In this document: one piece after another, positions 9,501-17,086 of the stretch
How positions within the stretch are numbered: the first letter of the stretch is position 1
How the letters are laid out: each line of letters begins with the position of its first letter
DNA from: Actinacidiphila rubida
GTDB lineage: Bacteria; Actinomycetota; Actinomycetes; Streptomycetales; Streptomycetaceae
DNA: 64,000 bases
Assembly (NCBI RefSeq): GCF_900110255.1
Contig: NZ_FODD01000023.1
Coordinates: 62,001 to 126,000 of the forward strand
Direction: 5' to 3'
The notes under the pieces: model-generated
What the model saw: only the letters and a program-made list of their open reading frames with translations
Told to the model about the DNA's origin: nothing
Database searches by the model: none
Translations under genes and position numbers: made by a program

Positions 9501-10471
9501 TGCGTCAGCCCGCTCAGGTACGTGCCGTCGGTGAAGTGCAGGTCGACCGACGCGTAGGTGCTCGGGTACTTGAGGTCCCCGCCGGTGAGTTCGGGGAAGA
9601 TGTCGTACGACAGCCGGGTGTCGCGCGCCACCGGGATGTGCACGTCGTACAGCTTGTTGTAGGCGTGCACGGCGCCGGCGGCCGTGTGCGTGCCCGCGTA
9701 CTCCAGCGCCTTGACGCCCGTGAAACCGGTGTTGGGCCGCACGTTGGGGCCGGACGACGGGCCGCTGCCGACCGCGGTGGTCATGCCGGCCACCGGCGGC
9801 GGCGGGGCGGAGCCGTCGGAGAGGATGAGGTCGGCGAGCTGGGTGCCGTCGCTGCCGTTGTTGGCCGTGACGTTCAGCCGGTAGTAGCGGTAGGCCCCGG
9901 GGTCGGTCACCTGGTACACGTGCGGGCTGAAGCGCTTGTCGAACGTCTGCCCGGTGCGCGAGTCCACCGTCGTCCACGTGCTGCCGTCGGACGAGCCCTG
10001 CAGGGCCCAGTCCTTGGGGTCGCGGTTCGGGAAGTCGTTCGCCGAGGTGAGCGCGTACTTCTTGACCGTCACGTCCTCGGACAGCCGGTACTGCAGCCAG
10101 CCGGTGGACGCGAACGTCAGCCACTTGGTGTTCGGGTCCTCGTCCGCGGCCTTCTGTGCGGTCTCGTTCGGCGGGTTGTCGCCGCTCGTGGTGACCTCGG
10201 CGATCTTGTCCTTGACGCTGCCGCCGAGCACGGGCAGGGTGCCCGCGGTCACGCCGGAGAGCATCGCCTTGCCGTCGGGGCCGGTCTCCGCGGTGCTGGT
10301 CCAGTCCGGCTGCTGCTGCCCGGACTCGAACGACGTGGTGAACGCGGGCGCGTCACCCGCCCCGCCGCTCTGGGCGTGGGCGAGTGCGGCCGCGGGGACC
10401 GTCAGGGCCAGGGAAACCGCTCCTGCCAGCAGGGATCTGGCGAGGGTACGGCGGGCACGGCCATGTGTCAT
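6515..10471 (-). CDS. Secreted multidomain GH92 alpha-mannosidase with terminal F5/8-type domains
   Basis: A 1318-residue exported enzyme of family GH92, whose characterised members are calcium-dependent exo-alpha-mannosidases. A Sec signal peptide ends near 33 (ALAHA). An F5/8 type C (discoidin) carbohydrate-binding domain lies at ~83-219, a second beta-sandwich at ~230-400, the GH92 core at ~408-1150, and another F5/8 type C domain at ~1190-1318. The presumed catalytic acid is the Glu of TETNAWNY near 942. The base motif near 1060 reads GDEDNG, whereas the two neighbouring GH92 proteins have GNDD(L/A)G, so this is a divergent subfamily and linkage may differ. The ATG at 10471 follows GAGAGAGG. 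A strong hairpin stands between this gene and the upstream GH92 gene, and no LacI-type palindrome precedes it. Confidence 0.88.
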   Translation of the reverse strand: MTHGRARRTLARSLLAGAVSLALTVPAAALAHAQSGGAGDAPAFTTSFESGQQQPDWTSTAETGPDGKAMLSGVTAGTLPVLGGSVKDKIAEVTTSGDNPPNETAQKAADEDPNTKWLTFASTGWLQYRLSEDVTVKKYALTSANDFPNRDPKDWALQGSSDGSTWTTVDSRTGQTFDKRFSPHVYQVTDPGAYRYYRLNVTANNGSDGTQLADLILSDGSAPPPPVAGMTTAVGSGPSSGPNVRPNTGFTGVKALEYAGTHTAAGAVHAYNKLYDVHIPVARDTRLSYDIFPELTGGDLKYPSTYASVDLHFTDGTYLSGLTHQAQDQNGVALNPKAQGTSKILYASQWNTVASLVGQVAAGKTIDRILLGYDDPQGSAGEGTATQFKGWIDDLTIGTAPPANTSASYARHVDTRRGTNSSGSFSRGNNLPLTGVPNGFNFFTPVTDAGSTSWEYSYAAQNNADNLPTLQALGISHEPSPWMGDRDTFQVMPSAATGTPDLDRSKRALAFEHKDEVAQPQYYGVTFKNGIKAEIAPTDHAAEFRFTFPGDTGDVLFDNVNNNGGLTFDAAAGTLDGYSDVNTGGGEAATRMYVHGEFDRTPGTATKVTGQGRDNVTGYAQFDTSGSRTVTLRIATSFIGADQAKKNLDLEIPKGTSFDTVEKNAERQWNAKLGKVEVQGASDDQLTTLYSNLYRMNLYPNSGSENTGTAAKPVYRYASPFSPATGSSTPTQTGAKIVDGQVYVNNGFWDTYRSEWPAYSLLESDTAGKLADGFVQQYKDGGWTSRWSSPGYADLMTGTSSDVAFADAFAKGVDTFDAKAAYAAAVKNATVVPTQSGVGRKGLDTSEFTGYTNTAQGGSVSWSLDGYINDYGIGTMAAKLAKDPKASKADRQRYQEESDYFLARALNYTTIFNKNVGFFEGRNADGSWRVPDASYDPQQWGNEYTETNAWNYAFTVPQDPNGLAALYGGQQKLEQKLDTFFATQETADGDAGGYGGTIHEMIEARDVRMGELGLSNQPSFGIPYMYDYAGAPAKTQAVVREAQQRLFTGSSIGQGYPGDEDNGATSTWQIFSALGFYPLQVGNDNYMIGSPLFTKATVHLDNGRSIVVNAPNNSRSNVYVQSLKVNGDAWDKTYLNGDQLRNGAVLDFTMGSAPSSWGTGKSALPPSLTPAGRTPDPLTDTTGTGLGTGKAADGTDVSGLFDDTSATRVTFSTATPVIDYAYAGKDGGPAVARKAAFYTLTSGATAGADPKSWQLQGSNDGSHWKTLDSRSGETFTDRLQTRPFEIADPGSFTSYRLVVTGNSGAATTSLAELEILAH

Positions 10472-10520
10472 GGGTGCTGCCTCTCTCCTTCGGGGTGCGG
10501 CCGGTGCTCCGGCCGCGGTG

Positions 10521-10557
10521 CCGGCCGCCGCGCCCGTCCCGAGGGCGCGGCGGCCGG
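10521..10557 (-). terminator. Hairpin terminator between the two GH92 genes
   Basis: A perfect 15-bp stem (CCGGCCGCCGCGCCC with GGGCGCGGCGGCCGG) and a 7-nt loop, 23 nt past the stop of the 10580-13834 gene and about 50 nt before the start of the next GH92 gene. It should limit readthrough, so the downstream gene either depends on partial readthrough or has a promoter overlapping this hairpin. Confidence 0.65.
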
Positions 10558-10579
10558 CCTGGATGCGGACCGGGGTCCG

Positions 10580-13500
10580 TCAGGCGTTGCGCCCGCTGAG
10601 CGCGTACAGCGACAGGCGGGTGTCGTCGGGCAGGGTGATCGAGACGGCGGTCCTGCCGCTGTCCACCGGGACCGTCAGGTGCCAGATGTTCACCGCGACA
10701 CCGTCCGGCGCGCCCTGCGCGTTGTAGCGGCTGTCCGCGTGGATCGCGGGATCCTCGCCGAGCCGGGGCGAACCGGACGCCCAGTCGGTCGCGTTCAGCG
10801 GCACGGTGCCGGAGGTGCCGTCGGAGTAGTGCACGGTCGCGGTGCCGTTCACGTCCCCGTGGTGCGCGGTGAGCAGCACGTCCAGCGCCGAGTAGCTGCG
10901 CGGGACCAGCGCCACCGTCTGGCCGTGGGCGGGCGCGAAGTTGGCCGCGCTGCCCGTCGTGTCCGGGAACTGGTAGGCGTGGCCGCCGAGGACGCCGGGG
11001 CCCGGCGCGGGCAGCTGCTCGGCCGGGAAGCTGGTGCCGGTGCCGTCGAAGTCGGCGCCGGTCTGCCCGGCCGCGCTCACGCCGTCCACCGAGTACTGCG
11101 CCGACAGGTCCTCCAGGCACGAGCCCTTGCTGCCCTGGCAGCTCGCGGTGGTCACCGAGACGGGCAGGGTCCGCGTCACCGACGGCCCGTCCTCCTGCGT
11201 GACCTTGACGGTGACCTGGTACGTCCCGTCGGGCGTGCCGGCCGGCGCGGTGATGTGCACCGGCACCTCATGGGTGGCGGGCGCGGTGTTCGAGCGCACG
11301 GTGAACGACGTCCGCGCGGGCGAGACCGTCAGCGGCGCGGGAGCGCTGACGCTCACGGTGCCGGCGGCCGTGCCGGGTGCGGTGAGGATCGCGGAGACCT
11401 TCACGTCGGTGGCGGTCCCGCCGCCCAGCACCCCGACCGCCGACGGCGCGACGGCCGCCGCGGTGTGCCGCTGGGTGTCGGGCGCGTTGTCCAGGGTGGG
11501 CGGCGCGTCGGACGCGGCGGTGCCCCAGCCGGACGGCGAGGTGCCGAGCGTCAGCGCGATGTCGCGGCCCGCCCTGATGTCCCCGGTCGTCAGGTAGGTG
11601 TGCGTGAGCTTCTTGCCGCCCAGGGACGCGGTCTGGATGTACCGGTTGCTGTCCGAGCTGCCCGGCGCGGTGATCGTCAGGTGGCCCTTGGGGTAGAAGT
11701 GCGGGTCCAGCGTCACGTCGACCCGGTCGAACAGCGGCGTGGACAGCCCCCAGAGGTCGGTGCCCGGCGTCATCGGGTAGACACCGATCGCCGACAGCAC
11801 CTGCCAGGACGACATGGTGCCCAGGTCGTCGTTGCCGGTCACGCCGTTGGGCGCGTCGGTGAACAGGGTCAGCGCGGCGTGCACCACGTCGGTGGTCTTC
11901 CACGGCTGCCCGGTGGACAGGTACGTGTACGGGGCGCTGAGGTCCGGCTCGTTCTGCGGGTTGTACTTGTCCTGGTTGTAGTACGAGTACGGGCCGTTGA
12001 CCCACACGTTCCTGGCGGTGCCGGCCGGGTCCTTCAGCAGCTGGTCGTACGCGAAGAACGAGTCCAGCCGCGAGTTGGCCGTGCTGGTGCCGCCGACCAT
12101 GTCGACGAGGCCGGGCACGTCCTGCGGCACCAGCCACATGTACTGCCACGACGTGCCCTCGTGGAAGCCCACGCCGGACGCCGGGTCGGACGGCCCGACG
12201 AAGGCGCCGTCGTTGTCCCGGGCCCGGAAGAAGCCGGTCGACGGGTCGAGGATGTTGCGGTAGTTCTGGCCGCGGGCCAGGTACTTCCGCGCGTCGGCAC
12301 CGTGGCCGAGGTCCTTGGCCATGCCGCCGAGCGCGGCGTCGGCGAGCGCGTACTCCAGCGTCGCGGACGGCCCGTGCTGGTAGTCGTCGTCACCCGGCTT
12401 GGTCTGCGGGCGTCCCGGGTCGTACGGGACGTAGCCGTTGGCCAGGTACTCCGGATCGGCCTGGCGCACCGCGGACGGCGACGAGTCGGGAGCCGCGCTG
12501 TCCACGTGCTTCCGCAGCGCCTGGTACGCCTCCTCCTCATGGCCCTTGAGCAGGCCCTGCCGGTAGGCGTCGACGAGCCACGGGGTGACCGGGTCGCCGG
12601 TCATGATGTTGGTCTCGGCCGTGGCGTAGCCCCAGCGCGGCAACTGCCCGCTCTGCTCGCCGACCTTGAGCAGCGACAGCGCCATGTCCCTGGACTCGCG
12701 CGGCGCCAGCAGCGACAGCAGCTGCTGCTGGGTGCGGTAGGTGTCCCACAGGGACCAGTTCTGGTAGTACGTCGAGCCGTCCCCGGCGTGCACCTTGGCG
12801 TCCCAGCCGGTGTAGCGGCCGTCCACGTCGCTGCCGATGTTCGGCGCGAGGAACGACCGGTACAGCGACGAGTAGAACGTCCGCTGCTGCTCGTCGGTGC
12901 CGCCCTGGACCCGGATCTGGCTCAGCCGGTCCTGCCAGGACTGCGTGGCCGCCGACCTGGCGGCGTCGAACGTGCCGCCGCCCTCGGCCGCGAGGTTCTT
13001 CGCGGCGCCGGCCGCGTCCACCCACGACAGCGAGGTGACGGCCGTGACGCTGTGGTCCGTCGTCGCGTCGAACCGCACGTAGGCGCCGTTCAGCCCGGTC
13101 GAGGTGGAGGTGTGGCTGCCGGCCGTGACGTTCGAGCCGCTCCACGTCCCGTACGAGGCGAACGGCCGGTCGAACCTGGTCTCGGTGTACACCGTGTACG
13201 GCTGCGTGTCCTGGCAGAACCCGCGGCCGGTGATCGCGGTCACCACCGTCCGGTCGTCCAGCACGGTCACGGTGCTCGACGTCACCTTGTGCAGCGCCTG
13301 CCCGCTGTTGAGCAGCACGTTGGCCTGGTCGGTGGCCGGGAACGTGTAGCGCTGCCAGCCGGTGCGCGCGGTGGCGCTCAGCTCCGCGGTGATGCCCGTG
13401 CCGAGCTTCACCTTGTAGTAGCCGGGCGACGCGGTCTCGTCGCTGTGGCTGAACGGCGCGGCGTACGCGGCGTCGTCGGTGGCGGTGACGGCCCCGGTCG

Positions 13501-13834
13501 TGGGCAGCACCGGCAGGTCGCCGCCGAGGCCGCAGCCCACGCCGGACAGGTGCACGGAGCTGAAGCCCCGGATGTGGTCCTGGTTGTAGTCGTACCCCGT
13601 GTTGTGCCCGGTGTCGGGCGACAGCTGCACCATGCCGAACGGCACCGCGGCGCCGGGGTAGGTGTTGCCGTCGTTCTGCGTGCCGATGAAGGAGTTGACC
13701 AGGTGGGTCAGATCTCCGGTCGCGGCACCGGTCGCCTGCGCGGACTGCGCGGGCAGCACTGCCGCGACGGCCGCGGCGAAGGCGGCGACAGCCACCCCCG
13801 CCGTGGATCTGCGGCGTTGCTTGCTTCCGGTCAT
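10580..13834 (-). CDS. Secreted GH92 alpha-1,2-mannosidase-type enzyme
   Basis: A 1084-residue exported GH92 enzyme. The signal peptide ends near 35 (AQSAQA), and the catalytic region begins with VNSFIGTQNDGNTYPGA, a typical GH92 N-terminus. The candidate acid is the Glu of HEGTSWQY near 558; the base motif GNDDLGTMSSW lies near 668. An alpha-galactosidase NEW3-like Ig domain spans ~798-880 and a further beta-sandwich ~905-1084. Expected role: removal of terminal alpha-mannose from fungal mannan or mannoproteins outside the cell. The ATG has the Shine-Dalgarno sequence GAGGAGAG. A perfect TGACAACGTTGTCA palindrome begins 20 nt upstream of the ATG, predicting control by a LacI-family repressor. 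Confidence 0.9.
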   Translation of the reverse strand: MTGSKQRRRSTAGVAVAAFAAAVAAVLPAQSAQATGAATGDLTHLVNSFIGTQNDGNTYPGAAVPFGMVQLSPDTGHNTGYDYNQDHIRGFSSVHLSGVGCGLGGDLPVLPTTGAVTATDDAAYAAPFSHSDETASPGYYKVKLGTGITAELSATARTGWQRYTFPATDQANVLLNSGQALHKVTSSTVTVLDDRTVVTAITGRGFCQDTQPYTVYTETRFDRPFASYGTWSGSNVTAGSHTSTSTGLNGAYVRFDATTDHSVTAVTSLSWVDAAGAAKNLAAEGGGTFDAARSAATQSWQDRLSQIRVQGGTDEQQRTFYSSLYRSFLAPNIGSDVDGRYTGWDAKVHAGDGSTYYQNWSLWDTYRTQQQLLSLLAPRESRDMALSLLKVGEQSGQLPRWGYATAETNIMTGDPVTPWLVDAYRQGLLKGHEEEAYQALRKHVDSAAPDSSPSAVRQADPEYLANGYVPYDPGRPQTKPGDDDYQHGPSATLEYALADAALGGMAKDLGHGADARKYLARGQNYRNILDPSTGFFRARDNDGAFVGPSDPASGVGFHEGTSWQYMWLVPQDVPGLVDMVGGTSTANSRLDSFFAYDQLLKDPAGTARNVWVNGPYSYYNQDKYNPQNEPDLSAPYTYLSTGQPWKTTDVVHAALTLFTDAPNGVTGNDDLGTMSSWQVLSAIGVYPMTPGTDLWGLSTPLFDRVDVTLDPHFYPKGHLTITAPGSSDSNRYIQTASLGGKKLTHTYLTTGDIRAGRDIALTLGTSPSGWGTAASDAPPTLDNAPDTQRHTAAAVAPSAVGVLGGGTATDVKVSAILTAPGTAAGTVSVSAPAPLTVSPARTSFTVRSNTAPATHEVPVHITAPAGTPDGTYQVTVKVTQEDGPSVTRTLPVSVTTASCQGSKGSCLEDLSAQYSVDGVSAAGQTGADFDGTGTSFPAEQLPAPGPGVLGGHAYQFPDTTGSAANFAPAHGQTVALVPRSYSALDVLLTAHHGDVNGTATVHYSDGTSGTVPLNATDWASGSPRLGEDPAIHADSRYNAQGAPDGVAVNIWHLTVPVDSGRTAVSITLPDDTRLSLYALSGRNA

Positions 13835-13853
13835 GCTTGCGTCTCTCCTCCGT

Positions 13854-13867
13854 TGACAACGTTGTCA
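13854..13867. promoter_or_regulatory. LacI-type operator TGACAACGTTGTCA (GH92 gene at 10580-13834)
   Basis: A perfect 14-bp palindrome with the central CG typical of LacI-family operators. Its near edge is 20 nt from the GH92 start codon, exactly the spacing seen at the third GH92 gene (29826). It overlaps the 5' untranslated region or promoter. No convincing -35 could be placed here. Confidence 0.8.
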
Positions 13868-14332
13868 GATCATCAGGTACACGGGGCACCCAAGAATGCG
13901 GGGCACGGGACATGCCAATGGGACGTCTGGGACGTCAGGAATCTTGTCCGCCGGGCCATCCAGCGTCAATGGCAAGGAGCGAAGCGATTTATCCGTACGG
14001 TATAGGGGATCCCTGCCGGCGGCCGGACGAGGCGTCAATCACCCCAGGTCACAGGGGTGTTCGCGGCGACCGCGCGGCCGCGGACCCGAGGCAGTGGTGT
14101 AGACCACTGACGGTGGACCGTCTCACATGGCGTCAGCGAGTCCTCGTGGGCGTGCGGGACGGTTCGCGGGTGGTTCCGCGATCGCCCCTGCGGGTACCTC
14201 CGCCACGGGCGGGCTGATGGCCGGTCTCCAGCGGAGCCGGCGCGGCTTGCTGGCGCGGGCGCGGGGACCGTGCGGGATGTGTGCGGCTCCTCGCGCTGCC
14301 CGCCTTGCCCGCACGGCCGGGGTCTACGCCTA
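13868..14332. other. Non-coding gap upstream of a GH92 gene
   Basis: About 465 bp without a gene that I can support; the short open frames here lack start signals and homology I recognise. The only clear feature is the DasR-like palindrome at 14093-14108. Confidence 0.5.
14093..14108. promoter_or_regulatory. DasR-like dre site AGTGGTGTAGACCACT
   Basis: This 16-mer matches the established DasR responsive element AGTGGTCTAGACCACT at 15 of 16 positions. DasR is the GntR-family N-acetylglucosamine regulator of streptomycetes. The site lies about 225 bp from the nearest LacI-type operator and has no obvious gene directly downstream on either strand. It may be a distal site for the GH92 gene or a relic of a lost chitin/GlcNAc gene. 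Confidence 0.55.
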
Positions 14333-14872
14333 CTACTCCCCCGTCGTACCGTCCACTGCTTCGCGGATGAGGTCGGCGTGGCCGTTGTGACGGGCGTACT
14401 CCTCGATCATGTGGCACAGGATCCACCGCATGTTGGGGGACCACCCCTTGTCGTTCCGGCGCTTGGCGCTCTGCCCCAGGTCGCCGGCCGCCAGCGCGTC
14501 GGCTACGCGCGCCCTCGACCGCTCGACGGCCTCCTGCCAGAGCCCTTCCAGCTCCTCGGGCGTGTTCTCGGCGGCCGAGTGCCAGTCCCAGTCCGCATCA
14601 GCGTCCCAGTCCACCGTGTCCCACGGCGCGGGCTCCGGCAGCCCGGCCAGCCACTGGGAGAACCACCAGTCCTCCACCAGCGCGAGGTGCTTCATCATGC
14701 CGCCGAGCGTCATGCTCGACGCGGCGACCGTCGCCGCCAGCCCCTTCGCGTCCAGCCCTCGGCACTTCCACGCGAACGTGGCCCTCTGGAACTCCAGGAA
14801 CCCGAGGAGTGTGTCCTTCTCATCAGCCGTCGCGGGCGGCTCTGGGCGCCCCTGCTCGTCCAGTTCAGTCAT
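14333..14872 (-). CDS. DinB/DUF664 family protein
   Basis: A 179-residue four-helix-bundle protein of the DinB-like DUF664 group, which includes metal-dependent, often thiol-linked (mycothiol/bacillithiol) transferases. The metal ligands are plausibly the His in MMKHLALVEDWWF and the two His in HMIEEYARHNGHADLIRE, both hallmarks of the family. The substrate is unknown. I chose the ATG at 14872; a longer in-frame extension to 14959 is possible but its composition looks non-coding. There is no Shine-Dalgarno, and TAGACT sits about 8 nt upstream of the ATG on the minus strand, so the transcript may be leaderless. Confidence 0.75.
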   Translation of the reverse strand: MTELDEQGRPEPPATADEKDTLLGFLEFQRATFAWKCRGLDAKGLAATVAASSMTLGGMMKHLALVEDWWFSQWLAGLPEPAPWDTVDWDADADWDWHSAAENTPEELEGLWQEAVERSRARVADALAAGDLGQSAKRRNDKGWSPNMRWILCHMIEEYARHNGHADLIREAVDGTTGE

Positions 14873-14980
14873 GCGACGTGAGTCTAGGGGCGCGGGTCCT
14901 GTCGTGAGCCATGCATTTTTTCCCCCGCCCCTCAGCCCTGCGCGGCGGCGCGGCGCCATTCCGCGGCGGCGGGCGTCAAC

Positions 14981-14999
14981 GGGGTGCCCCCGGGGCCTG
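14981..14999 (+). repeat. Dispersed GGGGTGCCCCCGGGGCTTG-family copy
   Basis: One copy of a 19-bp repeat (here ending CCTG) that recurs at 17744-17990 in tandem and, in reverse orientation, at 15938-15955, 18513-18530 and 18549-18566. It marks the left edge of the repeat island. Confidence 0.6.
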
Positions 15000-15100
15000 C
15001 TCCGGCGTGCGCCGCACCGTCGTGGCTGGTCGCGTTGGGGGCACCTCCCGGCCGGCAGGTCTTCCGGACGAGGCCATCGACGTCCGGCGCCCGCGGCGGG

Positions 15101-15280
15101 TCAGCCCATGTCCTGGTTATGCCCGGTCGGTCCGGCGTAGTGACGGGACAGACCCGCCTCGTGCTGCCGCCGGGACTGCGTCATCCGGTGCGCCTCGGGA
15201 AATTCGTAGCGCTTCATCCGGTCCCGCTCCGACACAGCGGCGCGCATCCGCCGCACCAGCCACTTCCATGCCGACGTCAC
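15101..15280 (-). CDS. Small hypothetical protein (59 aa)
   Basis: A 59-residue frame with a GTG start at 15280, preceded by GAGGGGAG at good spacing. It begins MTSAWKWLVRRMRAAV and ends GHNQDMG. Codon third positions are strongly G/C and the protein is Arg/His-rich with an amphipathic N-terminal helix, unlike the shadow frames around it. No family is recognised. It stands alone between a DUF664 gene and the structured-repeat island. Real coding status is likely but unproven. Confidence 0.5.
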   Translation of the reverse strand: MTSAWKWLVRRMRAAVSERDRMKRYEFPEAHRMTQSRRQHEAGLSRHYAGPTGHNQDMG

Positions 15281-15631
15281 GGCAACTCCCCTCAGCCGTC
15301 ATACCCACGCCGGCCCACCGCCGGCCGGGCGCGCCTCGAGAACGCGTGACCGCTTTGTGCCCGCCCCGGCCCGCGTCATACGGGAGTTGAGCAGAACGTG
15401 AGCATGCTCCGCACGCAGGCGGCTGACCGCCACGATCGGGACACAGCGGCTTGGCAGCGGCGCGCCAGGTCGTACACGCGCTGAGCCTTGGCTGGGAAGC
15501 TCATTCCGCAGTCCTGGGATCGCGTGGCGTCACTCGAGATCGTTTTCACGGGTCAGCGAATTCCGTCGGTGGCCCGCCCCGTCCGCGGGGAGGACACAGG
15601 TCACGCCCGAACCGTGCGGGCCCTGTCCGTG
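15281..15631. other. Non-coding gap before the repeat island
   Basis: About 350 bp with no gene I can support. A 28-codon frame (15398-15484) is present but too short and weakly signalled to call. Confidence 0.4.
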
Positions 15632-15813
15632 TCCATGTCCCCCGCCGCACGGTGGATCAGCGGGAGGGGGTGGGGAGGAGGTGCTCCCCGCAGAGAAATG
15701 TGCGCGGCCCCCGGGCAAGACTGCGTACGAACCCGTATGCACATTTCCGAGGAGACGCTTCCGGAGCGCCCCCGACCCCACGGACAAACGGCACGCACAC
15801 CAGGGGCGCGGGG
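15632..15813 (+). repeat. Structured hairpin repeat, copy A
   Basis: A ~180-bp element nearly identical to copy B (18032-18210), which is inverted relative to it. Core: GAAATGTGC (15695-15703), a 35-nt loop, then GCACATTTC (15739-15747), then GAGGAGA followed by a small hairpin CGCT-TCCGG-AGCG (15756-15768), then CCCCGACCCCAC. It ends in CAGGGGCGCGGGG. A more divergent copy C lies at 18268-18403. Confidence 0.7.
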
Positions 15814-15914
15814 TCCCCCAGCCTTCGGCCGGGAGGTGCCCCCAACGCGAACAACCGCAACGAGACCCGCAGACGGCAGCGCGCAGCGCGGGGCACCCCG
15901 GAGCCCGAACGCAC

Positions 15915-15955
15915 CCACCGGCCGGTGGACAACGGGCAAGCCCCGGGGGCACCCC
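15915..15955 (-). repeat. Palindrome plus inverted copy of the 56-bp repeat core
   Basis: CCACCGGCCGGTGG (15915-15928) followed by the reverse complement of the GGGGTGCCCCCGGGGCTT core (15938-15955). It is the same module as one unit of the 17.7-18.0 kb tandem array, in opposite orientation. Confidence 0.6.
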
Positions 15956-16153
15956 GTACGCACCCCGTACGCACCCGGGAGGCGAACGCCGGCGCCGCGG
16001 GAAGTGGCGCAGGGGATCAAGGGCGAACTGGCCCACGTGGACGGTCCGGCTGGCGCATACGGTCGAGATCAGGGCGCGCCGCGTGGCCCCGCCGGTCAGA
16101 CGGGGAACGTGTGCGCCGGAACTGCCATGACCCGCGTTCCCGGAGGAACTGCC

Positions 16154-17086
16154 ATGCAAGCCATCACCGTCAGCGATCCCGACGCCGGTACCGGCGGATT
16201 CACGCTCGCGGAGCTGCCCCACCCGCACGCGTCCGAGAACGACGTGATCGTCCGCGTGCACGCCGCCGGCTTCACCCGCGGCGAACTCGCCTGGCCCGCG
16301 ACGTGGACCGACCGCGCCGGCCGCGACCGGACCCCGAGCGTGCCCGGGCACGAGCTCTCCGGGGTCGTCGCCGAGCTCGGTTTCGGCACCACCGGTCTGA
16401 CCGTCGGGCAGCGCGTCTTCGGGCTCGCCGACTGGACCCGCGACGGAACGCTCGCCGAGTACACGGCGGTGGAGGCCCGCAACCTCGCGCCGCTCCCCGC
16501 GGACATCGACCACGCCACGGCCGCCGCGCTGCCGATCGCGGGGCTCACCGCGTGGCAGGGCCTGTTCGACCACGGGCAGCTCAAGGCGGGGCAAACGGTC
16601 CTGATCCACGGCGCCGCCGGCAGCGTCGGCTCGCTCGCGGTCCAACTCGCCCGGGAGGCGGGCGCTCGGGTGATCGGCACCGGCCGCGCGGCGGACCGGG
16701 ACACCGCACTGGGCCTGGGCGCGGACACGTTCCTCGACCTCGACGCGGACGGTCTGGCGGACGCCGAGCAGGTCGACGTCGTGTTCGACGTCATCGGCGG
16801 CGGGATCCTCGACCGCTCCGCGGCCCTGGTACGCGCCGGTGGCACGCTCGTCACCATCGCCGCGCCGCCCACGGTGAAGCCCGAGGACGGCCGGGCCGTC
16901 TTCTTCGTCGTCGAACCGGACCGGGCCCGGCTCGCCGACCTCGCGGAACGCGTCCGAAGCGGGCGGCTCACGCCGATCGTCGCGGAGGTGCGTCCACTCG
17001 CCGAGGCACCCGAGGCCTTCGCGCCCGGGCGGCGCACCCGTGGCAGGACGGTCATCAGCGTGGCCCCGGCATCGGCTGCCCGGTGA
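16154..17086 (+). CDS. Zinc-type alcohol dehydrogenase/quinone oxidoreductase-like NADP oxidoreductase
   Basis: A 310-residue medium-chain dehydrogenase/reductase of the quinone oxidoreductase type. The GroES-like N-terminal domain carries PGHELSGVV near 65. The Rossmann domain has the nucleotide motif HGAAGSVGSLAVQLA near 155. Cysteines of the structural zinc lobe are absent, as expected for zinc-free quinone reductases. The ATG at 16154 follows GGAGG. The next gene overlaps by 4 bp (GTGA), so the two form an operon. The pair sits alone between inverted copies of the structured repeat. The substrate is probably a small quinone or enone; this is inference from family. Confidence 0.82.
   Translation: MQAITVSDPDAGTGGFTLAELPHPHASENDVIVRVHAAGFTRGELAWPATWTDRAGRDRTPSVPGHELSGVVAELGFGTTGLTVGQRVFGLADWTRDGTLAEYTAVEARNLAPLPADIDHATAAALPIAGLTAWQGLFDHGQLKAGQTVLIHGAAGSVGSLAVQLAREAGARVIGTGRAADRDTALGLGADTFLDLDADGLADAEQVDVVFDVIGGGILDRSAALVRAGGTLVTIAAPPTVKPEDGRAVFFVVEPDRARLADLAERVRSGRLTPIVAEVRPLAEAPEAFAPGRRTRGRTVISVAPASAAR

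Noticed and set aside
6518..14005. A 2495-codon open frame on the plus strand opposite two GH92 genes, rich in Val, Gly and Arg
   Set aside because: It is the antisense shadow of high-GC genes. The minus-strand frames show signal peptides, catalytic motifs and domains, while this one has low-complexity VGGRGG composition.
14127..14390. Open plus-strand frame of 87 codons downstream of the DasR-like site
   Set aside because: No ribosome site, Arg/Ala-rich shadow-like composition, and it overlaps the end of the DUF664 gene on the other strand.
15398..15484. A 28-codon frame with GTG start in the gap before the repeat island
   Set aside because: Too short, Shine-Dalgarno spacing poor, and no independent support.
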